The notes under the pieces are model-generated. The model was not told where the DNA came from and did no database searches. It worked only from the letters and a program-made list of their open reading frames with translations. A DNA stretch of 64,000 nucleotides, taken from positions 5,209,043-5,273,042 of the forward strand of contig CM039509.1 of assembly GCA_022432975.1 (NCBI GenBank), given 5' to 3'. Shown here in pieces: positions 1 to 11,529 of this stretch. Position 1 is the stretch's first letter. Each line of letters starts with the position of its first letter. Source of the stretch: Begonia masoniana (Eukaryota > Streptophyta > Magnoliopsida > Cucurbitales > Begoniaceae). A program made the translations under genes and the position numbers.

Positions 1-352
1 TTATCCTCTCTCTCTCTCCCCCCCTCTGCCCCATAGTTTTCCTTCAGATTTGGGTTATTTCTTACCAGATGGATTTCTTGCTAAGTTTGTTCTAAAAACT
101 TGTCTTTTCAATTATGGAAGATACTGATTGTTGAGGCCATAAGTTGTACTACTAATAAAATGTTCTTTTCCTTTTGAAAAAAAAAAACAAACGGGAGACA
201 AGAACCGGACCAGAACCGAGACCAGAATTTTGGTCCGGTTCAGGAAATTTTTTTTGGCTTATTGGTCTAAAAATTTGAAAACCGAATTTTAGTGGTCCGG
301 TCCTAATCTCTCCAAAAACTGGACCTACCCGGACCACGATCACCCCTACTGG
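1..352. other. Unassigned flank with degenerate GGTCCGG-rich repeat
   Basis: No gene is visible. Bases 1-28 are a CT-rich tract. Bases about 186-345 hold several copies of a GGTCCGG/CCGGACC word typical of low-complexity plant repeats, following an A-rich stretch at 177-188. The repeat stops at CACCCCTA just before 353, where homology with the second B3 locus begins, so it could be an insertion at the duplication edge. I could not find matching terminal inverted repeats, so a MITE call is not supported. Confidence 0.35.
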
Positions 353-1387
353 ATTGTACTTTGGTCCAACCCTATTTGGGCCATAGCCCAAATTAGCTGG
401 GTCACGGTCCATCCCCTTTTGGGCCGTGGTTTAGGGATTATTTTTCCTCAATTTGTCATATCTTAATCCAATTAATATGGATTATTTTATTTTATAAAAT
501 GATGGTTAGAAATTCCTTGCTATTGTTTCATTTTATTGCATATATTCTTTAATTCAATTTTTCATTTTCCAACATAAAAAAACCATTATTTTAACTATAG
601 TAACGAGACAACTAGCTGTGCTGTATCCCTGAGTGCAAAATCGTAAACCTGATCATTGTATTTTCATGGATTTTACAATCGATGATTATCGTTATTTTTA
701 ATTTGAATGCATAAACATGAAATATGTCTCTATTGAGTTTAGTCGACTAATCCAAATGACACCTCTTTTTTTAGAAGTTATACAAAAGGACCATTAGTTG
801 CCAACTCAATGGTAGGCTTGCCATGCAAATTTTCTCTATTTTATTATTTTTCTAGGAAATTTAATTTTATTGAGAGATCAAACATTTTTTAAATTTGTAA
901 ATTTTTAATTTATTTAATTTTTATCTAGCATATTTATTTTTGGACATAAATCACTGCATTGTCTTAGATGTCGCTACTGGACTTTTAATTTTGCTATTTG
1001 GTTCGGGCCCTGACTTGTAATCCCTTTTAAGGCTTGCGCTACAATATTAATTATTTAAGTTCAATTATTGGATTGCTCGGTTCGATTTATGAGTCGGATC
1101 GTTCCAAGTTTAGTCTTGGGTTCCTTTTAGAATGTGACAAATTGAGTCTGAATCTACGTAATTACAAGTTAGTTTTAAGGTTGGATCGGGTTTTGAGAAG
1201 ATTTTGTTATTAAAAGTTCAGTTCGTTCTAATCATCTTTTCATTAGAAATCATGGAAAACAAATATACCATATAAAGAATTAGTCATATTCGCACAAGAA
1301 TAAAAATCTTAAATAATGGGGAAAGAACTCCAAGTCATATTCAAACCATGGTTACGGTTCAATTTTGCCAACGTAAACCGAACTCAT
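353..1387 (+). repeat. B3-locus duplication, copy A, left part
   Basis: Non-coding AT-rich DNA that aligns base by base, with scattered substitutions and small indels, to about 50731-51770. It is the distal upstream flank of the B3 gene. Continuity is broken at 1388 by the 5' LTR of element A. The last 457 bases (931-1387) occur again at 7243-7698. Confidence 0.85.
931..1387 (+). repeat. Direct repeat flanking element A, left copy
   Basis: This 457-bp segment recurs as 7243-7698 in the same orientation, on the far side of truncated element A. It is far too long for a target-site duplication, which is 5 bp in this superfamily. The two copies differ by several per cent. The right copy looks at least as close to the second locus near 51310 as to this one. 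Confidence 0.85.
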
Positions 1388-1999
1388 TGTAACACCCAGC
1401 AATTTTCCCATAATAAATATTTCTTGAATTATTAAACGGAATTAATGAGAATATTTAACAATGCGTGTTTTTACGAATTTGCCGATGCTTTCAATTGAAT
1501 ATGTGTGATTCGTAAAAACCGATTTGTGGAACTAAATAGTAATTTAGTTAAAAACCAATGAAAGGGCAAAATAGGGAGCCAATTAAGGTTGGTGGGAGGA
1601 GGCCAATGGTTGAGTGACACCTGGCAACTTGTTGAAGAAGCCATGTTCTTTTCTCTTCCCTCCTACGTGAAACCCTCATTTCTCATCTGCTTCTTTCCAC
1701 TCCCCTCTGTTTCCTCTCTTCCAAGCGACAAACACCCTTCGAAGCTCCTTCGATCTCCTCAGTTTTCTTCTGTTTCTCTGCCTAAGGTAAATATCTGCTA
1801 AGGCTAACGGTTTGAATAAGTTAAAATGTGAGTTTTGTTGGAGTTTGAGGTTACGATAATTTGGAGTGAACTCACTATTTTTACATGAAAACACGTTGGT
1901 TTGTTTTCTAAAAGTTTGAATGGAGTTTGAAGCTTATTCTACTAAGTTATTAGTTAGCATTTCCAGCTTGTTAATTTTCCCTCTTCATGCACGTCGTAG

Positions 2000-2591
2000 G
2001 TCCATGCATCACCAAGGTAACACGTTCAAGACTCTCAACTCTGTAGCAAACAGGTAAGTTCATACATATAGGTTTGGCCCTTAAGGCCCTACAATACGGA
2101 GGTACTAGGTTTTATGTTGTCGGGATTCCTGTTGGGTAGTTAAACCGTAAGTTATGTTTTAGGTTAAGTGTGTTTTGTTTTATATCCTGCTTATTATTCT
2201 GTCGCCTGTCTATGAATGTTCATGCATACACGTTTTCTCTCAAAGTCATGAAAATGTTTTCTCCACATGGTTTGAAGTTAAGAAAGATAAAACCTGTAAT
2301 GAAATGTATGGTTAAGTGTGGACGAGGACTGACATCCTGTCATGTACTCCTGTTATGTCCTGTTGTGGCATGTACTCCTGTTGCGCCAGCTCTTCCTCCC
2401 ACTTATACCTTCATGTCCAGTGTAATGTAATGTAATGTAATGTAATGTTCATGTATTTAAAAATGTTCATGCATAGCACGTACATCACTTTGCATTGTAT
2501 GTTCTTACTGAGCTCTAAGCTCATAGTTGAACTCCCTGTTGTAGGTATGGATCCTCCAGAAGAGGACATGTGCCTCAAAATGATGAGTTGA
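2000..2591 (+). other. Candidate spliced mini-exon pair in LTR of A
   Basis: The predicted internal exon 2000-2053 (54 nt) lies between an AG acceptor and a perfect CAG|GTAAGT donor. The terminal exon runs 2545-2591 (GT plus 14 codons plus TGA, 47 nt). In this copy the internal exon has an in-frame TAG, and the terminal peptide has lost its acidic end through a small indel, so it looks decayed compared with element B. Confidence 0.4.
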
Positions 2592-3040
2592 TGTAGTTGG
2601 TTGGATGAGCTCACAGGGTGGTTGTTGCAGTCAAACAAATGTATCTCCTGTGAGGATGTATTTTTCTAAAGTTATGTCAAGTTCTGTACACCTTTGGGAT
2701 TTTAAAACGATGTACAAACTTTTTGTTGATGTATTTAAAACCTTTGTTTGACAGTTGTATCTATGTTTTGAAAACATTCTGGAACTGCTTGAGTTCTCCC
2801 TTTTAGGTTGTGCATGGGTGGTCTCGAATTTTAGAGCTATCCATGAAGTTTGTTTTCTTGAATCTGTCATTTGTAAAGCATGTTTTACAACTTGTTTTGA
2901 ATCGGGTTTTGAAGGTCTGAAACTTTTATGCCTTCTGTTTTATGTTCCCAGTACGTCTTCCTGTCAAAAGTTGTCAAATTCTGCCTTTAAAAATACATCT
3001 TCCGATCACATCCACCGCTGCCTTTTCAAGGCACATCCAC

Positions 3041-3560
3041 CGTTGCCCTACGTCATCCACATCTTCCGCCTAACGTCATCCACATCTTCCGCCTAGTCTA
3101 GTTACATCTTCCGCCTAACGTCATCCACATCTTCCGCCTAACGTCATCCACATCTTCCGCCTAACGTCATCCACATCTTCCGCCTAACGTCATCCACATC
3201 TTCCGCCTAACGTCATCCACATCTTCCGCCTAGTCTAGTTACATCTTCCGCCTAACGTCATCCACATCTTCCGCCTAACGTCATCCACATCTTCCGCCTA
3301 ACGTCATCCACATCTTCCGCCTAACGTCATCCACATCTTCCGCCTAACGTCATCCACATCTTCCGCCTAACGTCATCCACATCTTCCGCCTAACGTCATC
3401 CACATCTTCCGCCTAACGTCATCCACATCTTCCGCCTAACGTCATCCACATCTTCCGCCTAACGTCATCCACATCTTCCGCCTAACGTCATCCACATCTT
3501 CCGCCTAACGTCATCCACATCTTCCGCCTAACGTCATCCACATCTTCCGTGCCTGCATCC
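3041..3560 (+). repeat. 23-bp minisatellite inside the LTR of A
   Basis: About 20 near-identical tandem copies of a 23-bp unit, ACGTCATCCACATCTTCCG followed by CCTA, are broken twice by a variant containing GTCTAGTTACATC. Diverged copies continue to about 3700. Each unit carries the GTCATCCA core also found in the element B array. There are no spacers, so this is not a CRISPR array. The array lies far downstream of the LTR start and is likely transcribed. Confidence 0.95.
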
Positions 3561-4153
3561 ACTGCTGCCTTTAAAATTATATCTTCCGCCTGACGTCATC
3601 CACATCTTCCGCCTAGTCTAGTTACATCTTCCGCCTAACGTCATCCACATCTTCCGCCCAGTTTAGCTAAGTCTTCCGCCCGACGTCATCTGCCTACGTC
3701 TTCCGCCCCGTTTTATTTACTCCTTCGGCCATAGATCCCCCGATTCTGGTATTCACTGTAGCCTTTCTTTCAATATGTCTTTCAGTTTATATTTCTCATT
3801 TATTTTCACTACATGTATTTTATCACGTTGTTCTCTGCATGCCCGTCGTCCATCCAGCCTTTTATTTAAACGTTCAAAGTGTTCTGTCTCCCTGTTCTCT
3901 TCAGTCTTCTATTTCTGTTTTCTTCAGTCTTCTGATTTCTTCTGCTGTTCATTATGTAATCCGATTTTAACTGTTTTCCCGTTTTCCTTTCAAGTCCAGA
4001 GAAAGTTCTCTCTCCCTGTTATGCTTTTAAGGATTTGCTCTTAAAGGTTCAGTTTGCTCCGTTTATCAAAAAAAAATATATGTCCCGTTTTCTGTTAAAT
4101 GTCCTGAGTGATGGCTCCTCGGCCCTGATTGGGTTTGGGTTGCGTCACAGTTA

Positions 4154-4165
4154 TGGTATCAGAGC
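4154..4165 (+). promoter_or_regulatory. Primer-binding site (initiator tRNA-Met type)
   Basis: TGGTATCAGAGC lies four bases after the LTR end. This is the standard plant gypsy site pairing with the 3' end of initiator tRNA-Met for minus-strand synthesis. It fixes the LTR boundary at 4149. Confidence 0.9.
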
Positions 4166-4313
4166 GAAATCAGGTTTTAAAAGTGATTCTGTAAACTATC
4201 TGACTGCACAACCCGCCACGTGAGATCGCTCCACCAACTATAAGTGTTTAAGTTTCTGTACCTGTTTTGTTCATTAAGTTGAGTTCGTTAATATGTATAG
4301 GGTTTTCTTAGAA

Positions 4314-5292
4314 ATTGTGAGATGACACCAGGATGAAGCAAGCGAAAGTTCTCGTGTCATTGACAGATTAACTGAGTCGGTGGGTGTACAGTCTCGCATG
4401 GTGGAACGTATGATGGCCCGAGAAGACAACGGGAATAATAATAATAATCATGGGAATGCTTCACGCGACACCAATGGAGATAGATTTAGGCGACTCCAGC
4501 CGCCTACATTTGATGGACTATCTACTGACCCAACTCACGCTGAGGAATGGGTCTGGCAGATAGAGAGAATGTTTAGATGCGCAGAGGTGGAAGAAAATAA
4601 GAAGGTTCTATGTGTCACGTATCAGCTCACCAAGAATACAGGATTTTGGTGGGACACCGTCCAGGCAACAACGGTGGCGTTAAGCTGGGAGGGATTTAAA
4701 CGAATATTCTATGAGAAGTATTTTGACAGAAGTGCAAAGAAGGAAAAGATGATCGAATTTGCTCGACTCTGGCAATTTGGATCAGTGGCTGAGTATGTTA
4801 AGAGGTTCGAGTCGCTATCCCGCTACGCACCTCATTTGGTGGCCACTGACGAAAACAAGGTGCACCAATTTATTCAGGGTTTGAAGCTGGACCTCTTACG
4901 GGGGATTTGACGAGGCCCCGTATACGAAGGTAGTGGCCAAGGCTTATCAGTTGGAAGCCTTGGAGGCGAAGTCTCAAAGATATAGAGATACATCAAATAG
5001 AGTCCTACTTGATGTCCCTTAACAGCAACAAAAAAGGGGTCAGGTTGGGCAACCACAACGGCAATAGAACAGAGGTCTCAAGAGACCTAATGAGGTTGCC
5101 ATTTATCAGGACATGGATAAAAGACCTATGGGAGCTCCTCAGCTTTCTGTATGCCCACGTTGCCAGAAAAATCATACGGGGGAGTGTAGACTCTTTACTG
5201 GCCGATGCTTCCGATGTAACAAGGAGGGCCACCAAGTCTGGGATTGTCTGGTGCCTAACACTAGGCCGAATCGTGTCGTGCCAAGAGTGTTT
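4314..5292 (+). pseudogene. gag pseudogene of element A
   Basis: Gag is the capsid/nucleocapsid protein that packages retrotransposon RNA. The capsid core is readable at 4380-4910, with motifs EEWVWQIERMF, FWWDTV and YEKYFDR. A zinc knuckle CFRCNKEGHQVWDC (C-X2-C-X4-H-X4-C) lies at 5206-5247, preceded by a second Cys/His cluster CPRCQKNHTGEC. By alignment with element B the start codon should be at 4314, but it reads ATT, and a TGA follows at 4323. A one-base frameshift near 4905 and a stop near 5020 separate the capsid from the nucleocapsid half. Confidence 0.85.
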
Positions 5293-7242
5293 GCTATGAT
5301 AGAGGATGATGATGAAGCCGCCCAGCACACAGCCATTACATGTACAATTTCGATATGTGATGTACCTACTTATACTTTGTGGGACACGGGTGCCACACAT
5401 TCGTTTGTGGCAATGGACTTCGTGGGTAGGCAGAGATTTTATTGTACGCCGTCAGATCAGCCCTACAACATTATGCTACTGTCCAGAGAGTTTATGCAAT
5501 CCGAGCAGGTTGTACGGGGTGATATAGTGTCAGTGGGAGACTAGAAATTGTATGCCAATCTTATCGTCATCGGTAGGAAAGGATACGATGTGATTCTGGG
5601 GATGGACTGGCTGTTTAGACACCATGCCACCATCAACTGCAGGTCCGGGCTCGTGTCTTTTAAGCGCCCGAACGAGGTAGAGTTCTCCTATCAGGCAATA
5701 CCAAAGAAGCACAATATGCCTGTTATATCCTCCTTGAAAGCTCAACAGCTGATGAGGTCAAGATGTGTCAGATTTCTTGCCCACGTAGTAGATGTTCAAA
5801 GGCAAGGTGAGGTGGAACTTCAAAATATTCCGGTAGTTCGAGACTTCTCAGAGGTTTTCTTAGATGACTTACCGTGATTTCCACCTGATCGTGAAATCGA
5901 GTTTGAAATTGACGTATATCCTAGTGCTGAACCGGTATCTAAGAATCCGTACCGTGTGGCGCCAATAGAGCTGAGGGAGTTGAAGGCTCAGCTAAAGGAG
6001 TTGGTGGACAACGGTTTTATGCACCTTAGTTTCTCTCCGAGGGGTGCTCCCGTCTTGTTCGTTAAGAAGAAGGATGGGTCCCTACGCATGTGCATCGATT
6101 ACCGTGAGCTGAACAAATTGACCATCAAGAATAAGTACCCGTTGCAGAGGATCGACGATTTATTTGACCAGTTACAAGGGGCTCGGGTATTCTCAAAGAT
6201 TGATTTGCGCTCCGCGTATTACCAGTTGAAGGTCAGAGCTGACGATATTCCAAAGACCACCTTTAGGACCTGGTACGGACACTACGAGTTCTTGGTGATT
6301 TCTTTTGGATTGACTAATGCCCCGGCGGCATTTATGGACTTGATGAACAGGATATTCCAAGATTTCTCGGATAAATTTGTAATCGTCTTCATCGACGACA
6401 TCCTGGTTTACTCCAGAAGTAAGGCCGAGCATGAGGAGCACTTGGCAATTGTGCTATCGACTCTGAAACAACACCAATTGTACGCCAAGTTGTCGAAGTG
6501 TGAATTCTGGTTGAGCAGGATTAACTTCCTAGGCCATGTGGTGTCGGCAGAAGGAGTGTTCGTGGATCCAGCCAAGATACTGGCAGTGAAAGAATGGCCG
6601 AGACCGAGAAATGCCAGTGAGGTACGAAGTTTTATCGGGTTAGCTGGTTATTACAGAAAGTTCATCAAGGGATTTTCTGTAATAGCGAAGCCTATGACCA
6701 GCTTAACGAGGAAAGACATCAAGTTCAAGTGGTCTGAACTTGTGAGGTGAGTTTTCAGACACTGAAGCAGAAATTAACCACTGCTCCTCTGTTAGTATTG
6801 CCAGTTGAAGACGGCAAATTCAGCGTATACTGTGATGCGTCCACGGTTGGCTTGGGATGTGTATTAATGCAAGAAGGGAAAGTGGTAGCATACGCATCCA
6901 AACAATTGAAGAACCATGAACAAAACTACCCTACACATGACCTCGAGCTAGCGGCAGTTGTATTTGCGCTGAAAGTATGGAGACACCACTTGTACGGACA
7001 ATCATATGAGGTGTTTTCTGATCACAAAAGCCTGAAGTACATATTTACCCAGAAAGAGTTAAACATGAGACACAGACGGTGGTTAGAATTTGTGAAAGAT
7101 TATGATGTTAAGATTAAATATCACCCTGGTAAAGCTAATGTAGTAGCTGATGCACTGAGCAGGACGCCAGCTACTATGCAACCGGCTATGTCGGCCGTAT
7201 CAATGCCTTTGAGGACGGAGATTCAGAAGTTAGATATGGAGT
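5293..7242 (+). pseudogene. pol pseudogene of element A (PR-RT-RNase H)
   Basis: Protease: DTGA active site at 5383-5394, with upstream LWDTG where relatives have LIDTG or LLDTG. Reverse transcriptase: the conserved run ends in the catalytic FIDD box at 6388-6399. RNase H: starts near 6820 (YCDAS) and continues through [12 protein letters not shown] to [14 protein letters not shown] near 7160. Breaks are TAG at 5542-5544, TGA at 5875-5877, a one-base frameshift near 6735, and truncation at about 7242 before integrase. The remaining frame runs only into flanking B3-locus DNA. Confidence 0.9.
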
Positions 7243-7698
7243 ATTTATTTTTGGAAATAAATCCCTGCATTGTCTTAGATATCGCTACTAGACTTTTAAT
7301 TTTGCTATTTGGTTCGGGCCCTGACTTGTAATCTCTTTTAAGGCTTGCGCTGCAATATTAATTATTTAAGTTCAATTGTTGGATTGCTGAGTTTGATTTC
7401 TGAGTCGGGTCGTTCCATGTTTAGTCTTGGGTTCCTTTTGGAACGTGACAAATTGAGACTAATCTACATAATTACAAGTTAGTTTTAAAGGTTGGATTGG
7501 GTTTTGAGAAGATTTTGTTATTAAAAGTTCAATTCGTTATAATCATCTTTTCATTAGAAATCACGGAAAATAAAGATACCATTTAAAGAATTAGTCATAT
7601 TGGCACAAGAATAGGAATCTTAAATAATGGGGAAAGAACTCCAAGTCAGATTCAAACCATGGTTACAGTTCGGTTTTGCCAACATAAACCGGACTCAT
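7243..7698 (+). repeat. Direct repeat flanking element A, right copy
   Basis: Second copy of 931-1387, fused directly to the RNase H/integrase linker of element A. The join shares only the short word TATTT with the expected element sequence, which suggests illegitimate recombination rather than transposition. Confidence 0.85.
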
Positions 7699-10305
7699 GG
7701 TCCAGATCCAACCGTGGTTACGATCCTATTTTGTTTCTAATAACTAACTTATGGTTTAAAATTGAATAACATTTCTTATCTTACAAATTCATAACAGAGG
7801 ATCCCACTTTTCAATTTCCAAGGAGATTTAAGGAAATTTATTCCACGTAACTTAGGAGTTCTTCATCGTTTAGGACGAGTAACCTATTTCTTTATCTATA
7901 TATTGAGAGTTTCTTTGTTCAAACTTTTCTCTCTCTCTTCTTAAAACTTCTCTCTCTTGCACTATGGGAAGAACTCCATTGACGATCAACAATGGCGGAC
8001 CAAGATCAGTCAAGTTTAAAGGAAGTTGGTTGCGCTTTTCTTTTTTACTAAAATATGTAGCCTTCAGGACAGAGGAAGATGCGAAGGAAGAGATGGTGGC
8101 CGCACAGATTGCTCGGAGACATTTGAAGCCCCAAAAGAACATCTCGAAGAAAAGGAAACCTGTCATTAAAAAGAAAGACTAAACCTTCTTCTTCGCTTCC
8201 GATTTTTCCGAGAAATTTCAAGAACTCCATTGATGAGATGGGCGGGATTGATGTAATGCTGGTAATTGAGAAGCTTTTGTATAGAACCGACGTCGAGTCC
8301 AACAATGGATGATTGGCGATAATGTTCAGCAAAATCCGGCAAAATTTTCTGACGGAAACAGAGAGAAGATCGATGGAAAATGGGGAAGACATGGAAGTGA
8401 AGATAATCGAGCCATCGTTAAACGTATGAACAATCGTCATGACGCGGTGGGATATGAAGAAGAAGGAGAAATCAGGCCAAACCACCTCCAGCTCGATGTA
8501 CGTGTTCAAGAAGCACTGGAACGACGTAGTTCGTGACAACGGCTTGATTGAAAATGACAAGCTGCAGGTCTGGTCGTTCCGCGCCGGCAAGGAGCTCTGT
8601 CTGGCGGTGGTTCTGGCCAAGCGAGCCACTTGAAATCGCAACAAATAGGAAGACCGATATCACCCATAATGTCATAATGCTCTCAAGTTTTCATATTTTT
8701 ATTCTTGTTAAATTATAGTTTTAGATGATAGAAATTTACGAGTAATTCGTTCCTCTTATATTACTCGCATGAAACATCTTCAATATCCTAATTTTAAAAA
8801 TTTTTGTAATGCAATTCGAATATTAATATAAAAAATTAAATAAATGGTAATATAGGACTTTGATAACTATAATACAAGTGCAGGTTTTAAATATTCATTT
8901 AGTCATTAAATTTGATAGATAATTTCACATGTCTTTATGTTTTCAACCTCGTCCATATATCTAAATAATTATTTAGATTTCGGTTAAGTAAATTTTTTTA
9001 AAAAATTTATAGTTGACAGAATGAATATTTAAAAATAAAATTTAATTTTTATGATTAAATGAGACAATTTAAACTAAATTGAAATTACACTTAAGTTATA
9101 TGGACCAAAAATATATTATACCTTAAAATAAAATTGAGAATTTCACGAGACCTTTGTTTGAATTAATTTAATTATTTACACTTTAAAAAAATAAATGATA
9201 AATAAGTGACAATAAAAATTAAGAATGTGTTCGTAAAGAGGAAGTTTCCAATTTTAATTTGAGTCCAACGACCTAGAGTGGGTCATATGCATATTAGCCT
9301 TTTTTTTTTGGCTTAAATGTAATAATTATGAGTAAATATAAATATGAACTCCAAACTATAGACTTCATACAACTAACTTTTTTTAAAGTAATTACAACCT
9401 AGTTCTATAAGAACATGAACTACTAGTAGCCTCTTTTGAATTCCACCAAAACTATCCACTCTTCTCTTTACCTTAGATTGGAAGGGGTTTGTTGAGATGT
9501 GCGATTTCTTTTCAAACTATGCATGAGTTTTATAAAAATTGTTAAGTAAACATCTTTTCTTCCTTTTATCAAAACATGCTTCACAAGCCCTCAGTTAGGT
9601 AGTTATATATATGTGGCAATACAACGAAACTAACCAACTGTTTTTTGCAAAAAAATATTATAAGTGAAAATGAAGTGTCACACAAGAACCACTGCAACAC
9701 AATCCATAGGAAGACAGTGATCTGAGGACCAACCAACGTCTCATGAGTCCAAATAAAATCGTGATGACGATAAAAAAATCCAACCTATCACCCGAGTGGT
9801 CGGCGAACGACGGTATGCCAAGATACCAACTCGAACCATTACACACTCTGATAAGGTTTAGAGGTTCAAAAACCAAGGAGTCCGTCATCACCGCCATAAT
9901 ATTAGTTTTTTGTATGTGCATACAATACCACATTCATGCAACAAGAGATGTATATGATAGCCTCGTGATACTTTGATGCCAAGACTACTCAAAGTATAAA
10001 AAGATTCATCTTTCCAACAATTCACAGTAAAACCCAAATCATACATGATGAAAGTAAACACGAGGAAACCATATCTACATATACATATAACAACTGACGT
10101 GTTGGTGACCAGGTCCGGTCATACTCTTATAAGTGGCAACCCACCGAAATAGCATTCCAAAAATCACTGAAATGCAATACAAAAAACATAAAATCTATAT
10201 CTCGACAATGACTACTCTTCTTTCTTAGACGAGTGGTAACCTCAGGTACTGGCTCAAAATCAGCAAACTTGTCCAACCAAAGAGAAAATTCAAATCATAA
10301 ATATC
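7699..10305 (+). repeat. B3-locus duplication, copy A, right part
   Basis: Aligns with about 51768-54385, with scattered substitutions and small to moderate indels. It holds the B3 pseudogene (7964-8633) and its 3' flank. The 3' flank (8634-10305) is AT-rich and shows no other gene. Homology ends just after a shared CAAATCATAAATATC. Confidence 0.85.
7964..8633 (+). pseudogene. B3-domain gene, broken copy
   Basis: Homologous along its whole length to the intact gene at 52036-52626 (At2g31720-like plant B3 family). The start MGRTPLTINN is kept. Relative to the intact copy it has 70 extra bases at 8109-8178, which shift the frame and end in TAA at 8180. It also has TGA at 8310 (an Arg codon in the intact copy), TGA at 8427 (Arg), and loss of the normal stop so the last frame runs to 8631. 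The extra segment encodes a basic run KKRKPVIKK that resembles a nuclear localisation signal. It may be ancestral sequence that the intact copy deleted between short AGA repeats. Confidence 0.9.
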
Positions 10306-11324
10306 TCGCTCAATACTAGGGAAAGCACAAGGATAGGTCATATATTGAGACTACGAACCCAATCCGACAACTCTACAATCGGCTGCAAACGCTCCTCGGC
10401 AACAAAATTTTCCTTAAAAACAATTTGTTCGGTCGACACTTATAAGTGGGGGTTCGACCCATGGACCAACACTATTAACACTCAGATTATCTTGCGGCTG
10501 ACACTTCTTTCATGCAATCGACACTTTGTACCTCTCGGGTTTACCCACGATCGACACTTCCCTCACTCAGTCGACACTACAAACCTCTCGGGTTTCAACT
10601 CAAATTGCACTAATGGTTGACACCTCAACCCACCGATCGACACTTCCGAGCTCTCGAGTTAAGCCGTTAAAATGGCCTAGCGATTGACACTTTCCTTGAA
10701 GTGTTGACACCTTTGACCACTCGAGTCTCGTTGAATACACGACCGGTTGACACTTATCTTGAAGTTTTGACCTTTGAGTTGATTCCAGTGAAGGGGAGTT
10801 CATAAAACTCACCATTCCTTGCCCTTTTTTGTCTCCAAACGATGGATAAACTTGCATAAACTCTAAAATTCAGAATAATTGGATGGAATTGAGGTTCATT
10901 GCTTGAACCCATCCCCAACCTAAAATCCTAACTTAACAGTTTGAAAATGGAGAGGTTAGGATGACTAACCTTTGAAATATCTTCATAAACGTTGAAGGTG
11001 GATGTCTCGACAACTTTTCCCTACCCTTGAAAGTTGCGGTTCACACATTCCGGAAACACCTACTTCCCTCTCTCTCCTTCTCTCTAGTGGTGGCCAAACA
11101 CAAATGAGGGCAAGAAAAATGTTTCTAAGCCCTAAAAACTTATTTTCTCCTATTTACACTATAACCCCAAGTTTTTGGCTTAATTCATTTTTTTCCCTTG
11201 TTAGTTATTGACAACCTCGAATGTTATTCAAAATATTCACAAAGTGAATTCCAAATTCGCGATGTGAATTTTCATCAAATAAACTACACGGTAATTTACT
11301 TAATTTCCGAATAGACCAAAACTG
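10306..11324. other. Unassigned region with repeated GTCGACACT-type words
   Basis: No convincing gene. Between about 10430 and 10770 the words TCGACACTT, GTTGACACC and CTCTCGGGTT recur at irregular spacing. On the opposite strand they read AAGTGTCGAC and CCCGAGAG, the same vocabulary as in insert N (28890-29165 and 60800-61075). The region may be a relic of a related sequence in the opposite orientation. The rest shows nothing recognisable. Confidence 0.4.
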
Positions 11325-11529
11325 TTGTGCCCCAGAGGGCCGTCACTCAATCGCAAACCAAGGCCCAAACATTATTTAATCTATTTACTAACAAGCCCAA
11401 TTCTTTTGCAGGACTTGAAGGCCTCACCACGGATTTGGATTGGGAGCTGAGCACAAGGGACCTGGATCAACTCGTGCACTTGCTAACTTGGGAAACAACG
11501 ACAGAGGCACTTGAATACGGAGGCACTTG
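11325..11529 (+). pseudogene. C-terminal end of a Reina/CRM-like pol
   Basis: The frame starts VPQRAVTQSQTKAQ. This matches the pol C-terminal tail of other gypsy fragments here: VPHRPVTRSQARE near 37890 (minus) and TPRRPVTLSQTK near 59180 (minus). Only the tail after integrase is left, ending in TGA at 11527. No upstream integrase is attached, so this is a 5'-truncated remnant on the plus strand. Confidence 0.6.

Larger units (their letters stand above)
1388..4149 (+). repeat. 5' LTR of element A (LTR family 1)
   Basis: It starts TGTAACACCC and ends CACA, 2762 bp, directly before the primer-binding site. It is homologous over long stretches to the solo LTR 20484-23130 and to the element B LTR 24819-27101. 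Predicted splice donors lie at 1787 (AAG|GTAAAT) and 2054 (CAG|GTAAGT), and predicted acceptors at 1999 and 2544. A 23-bp tandem repeat fills about 3041-3560. The 5 bases before it are CTCAT; no matching 3' copy exists because the element is truncated. Confidence 0.85.
1388..7242 (+). mobile_element. Element A: 3'-truncated Ty3/gypsy (Tekay/Del-like)
   Basis: The order is 5' LTR (1388-4149), primer-binding site (4154-4165), gag, protease, reverse transcriptase and RNase H. The element stops at about 7242, in the linker between RNase H and integrase. Integrase and 3' LTR are absent and B3-locus sequence resumes at once. Gag begins with a lost start codon, and pol carries stops at 5542 and 5875 and a frameshift near 6735, so it cannot move by itself. 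The lineage is inferred from close similarity of its domains to elements B and E, whose integrases end in a chromodomain-like segment. Confidence 0.9.

Noticed and set aside
1589..1801. 70-codon frame near the start of the element A LTR, also seen at 20675-20875
   Set aside because: Similar in both LTRs but without an ATG start, and explained by nucleotide homology of the leader. It is kept only as context for the mini-exon hypothesis.
3041..3560. Regular 23-bp repeats resembling a CRISPR array
   Set aside because: Units are head to tail with no spacers, in a plant LTR. It is a minisatellite.
4154..4165. tRNA-Met gene fragment
   Set aside because: Only 12 bases match and they sit next to an LTR end. 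This is a primer-binding site, as are the similar words at 14314 and 45833.
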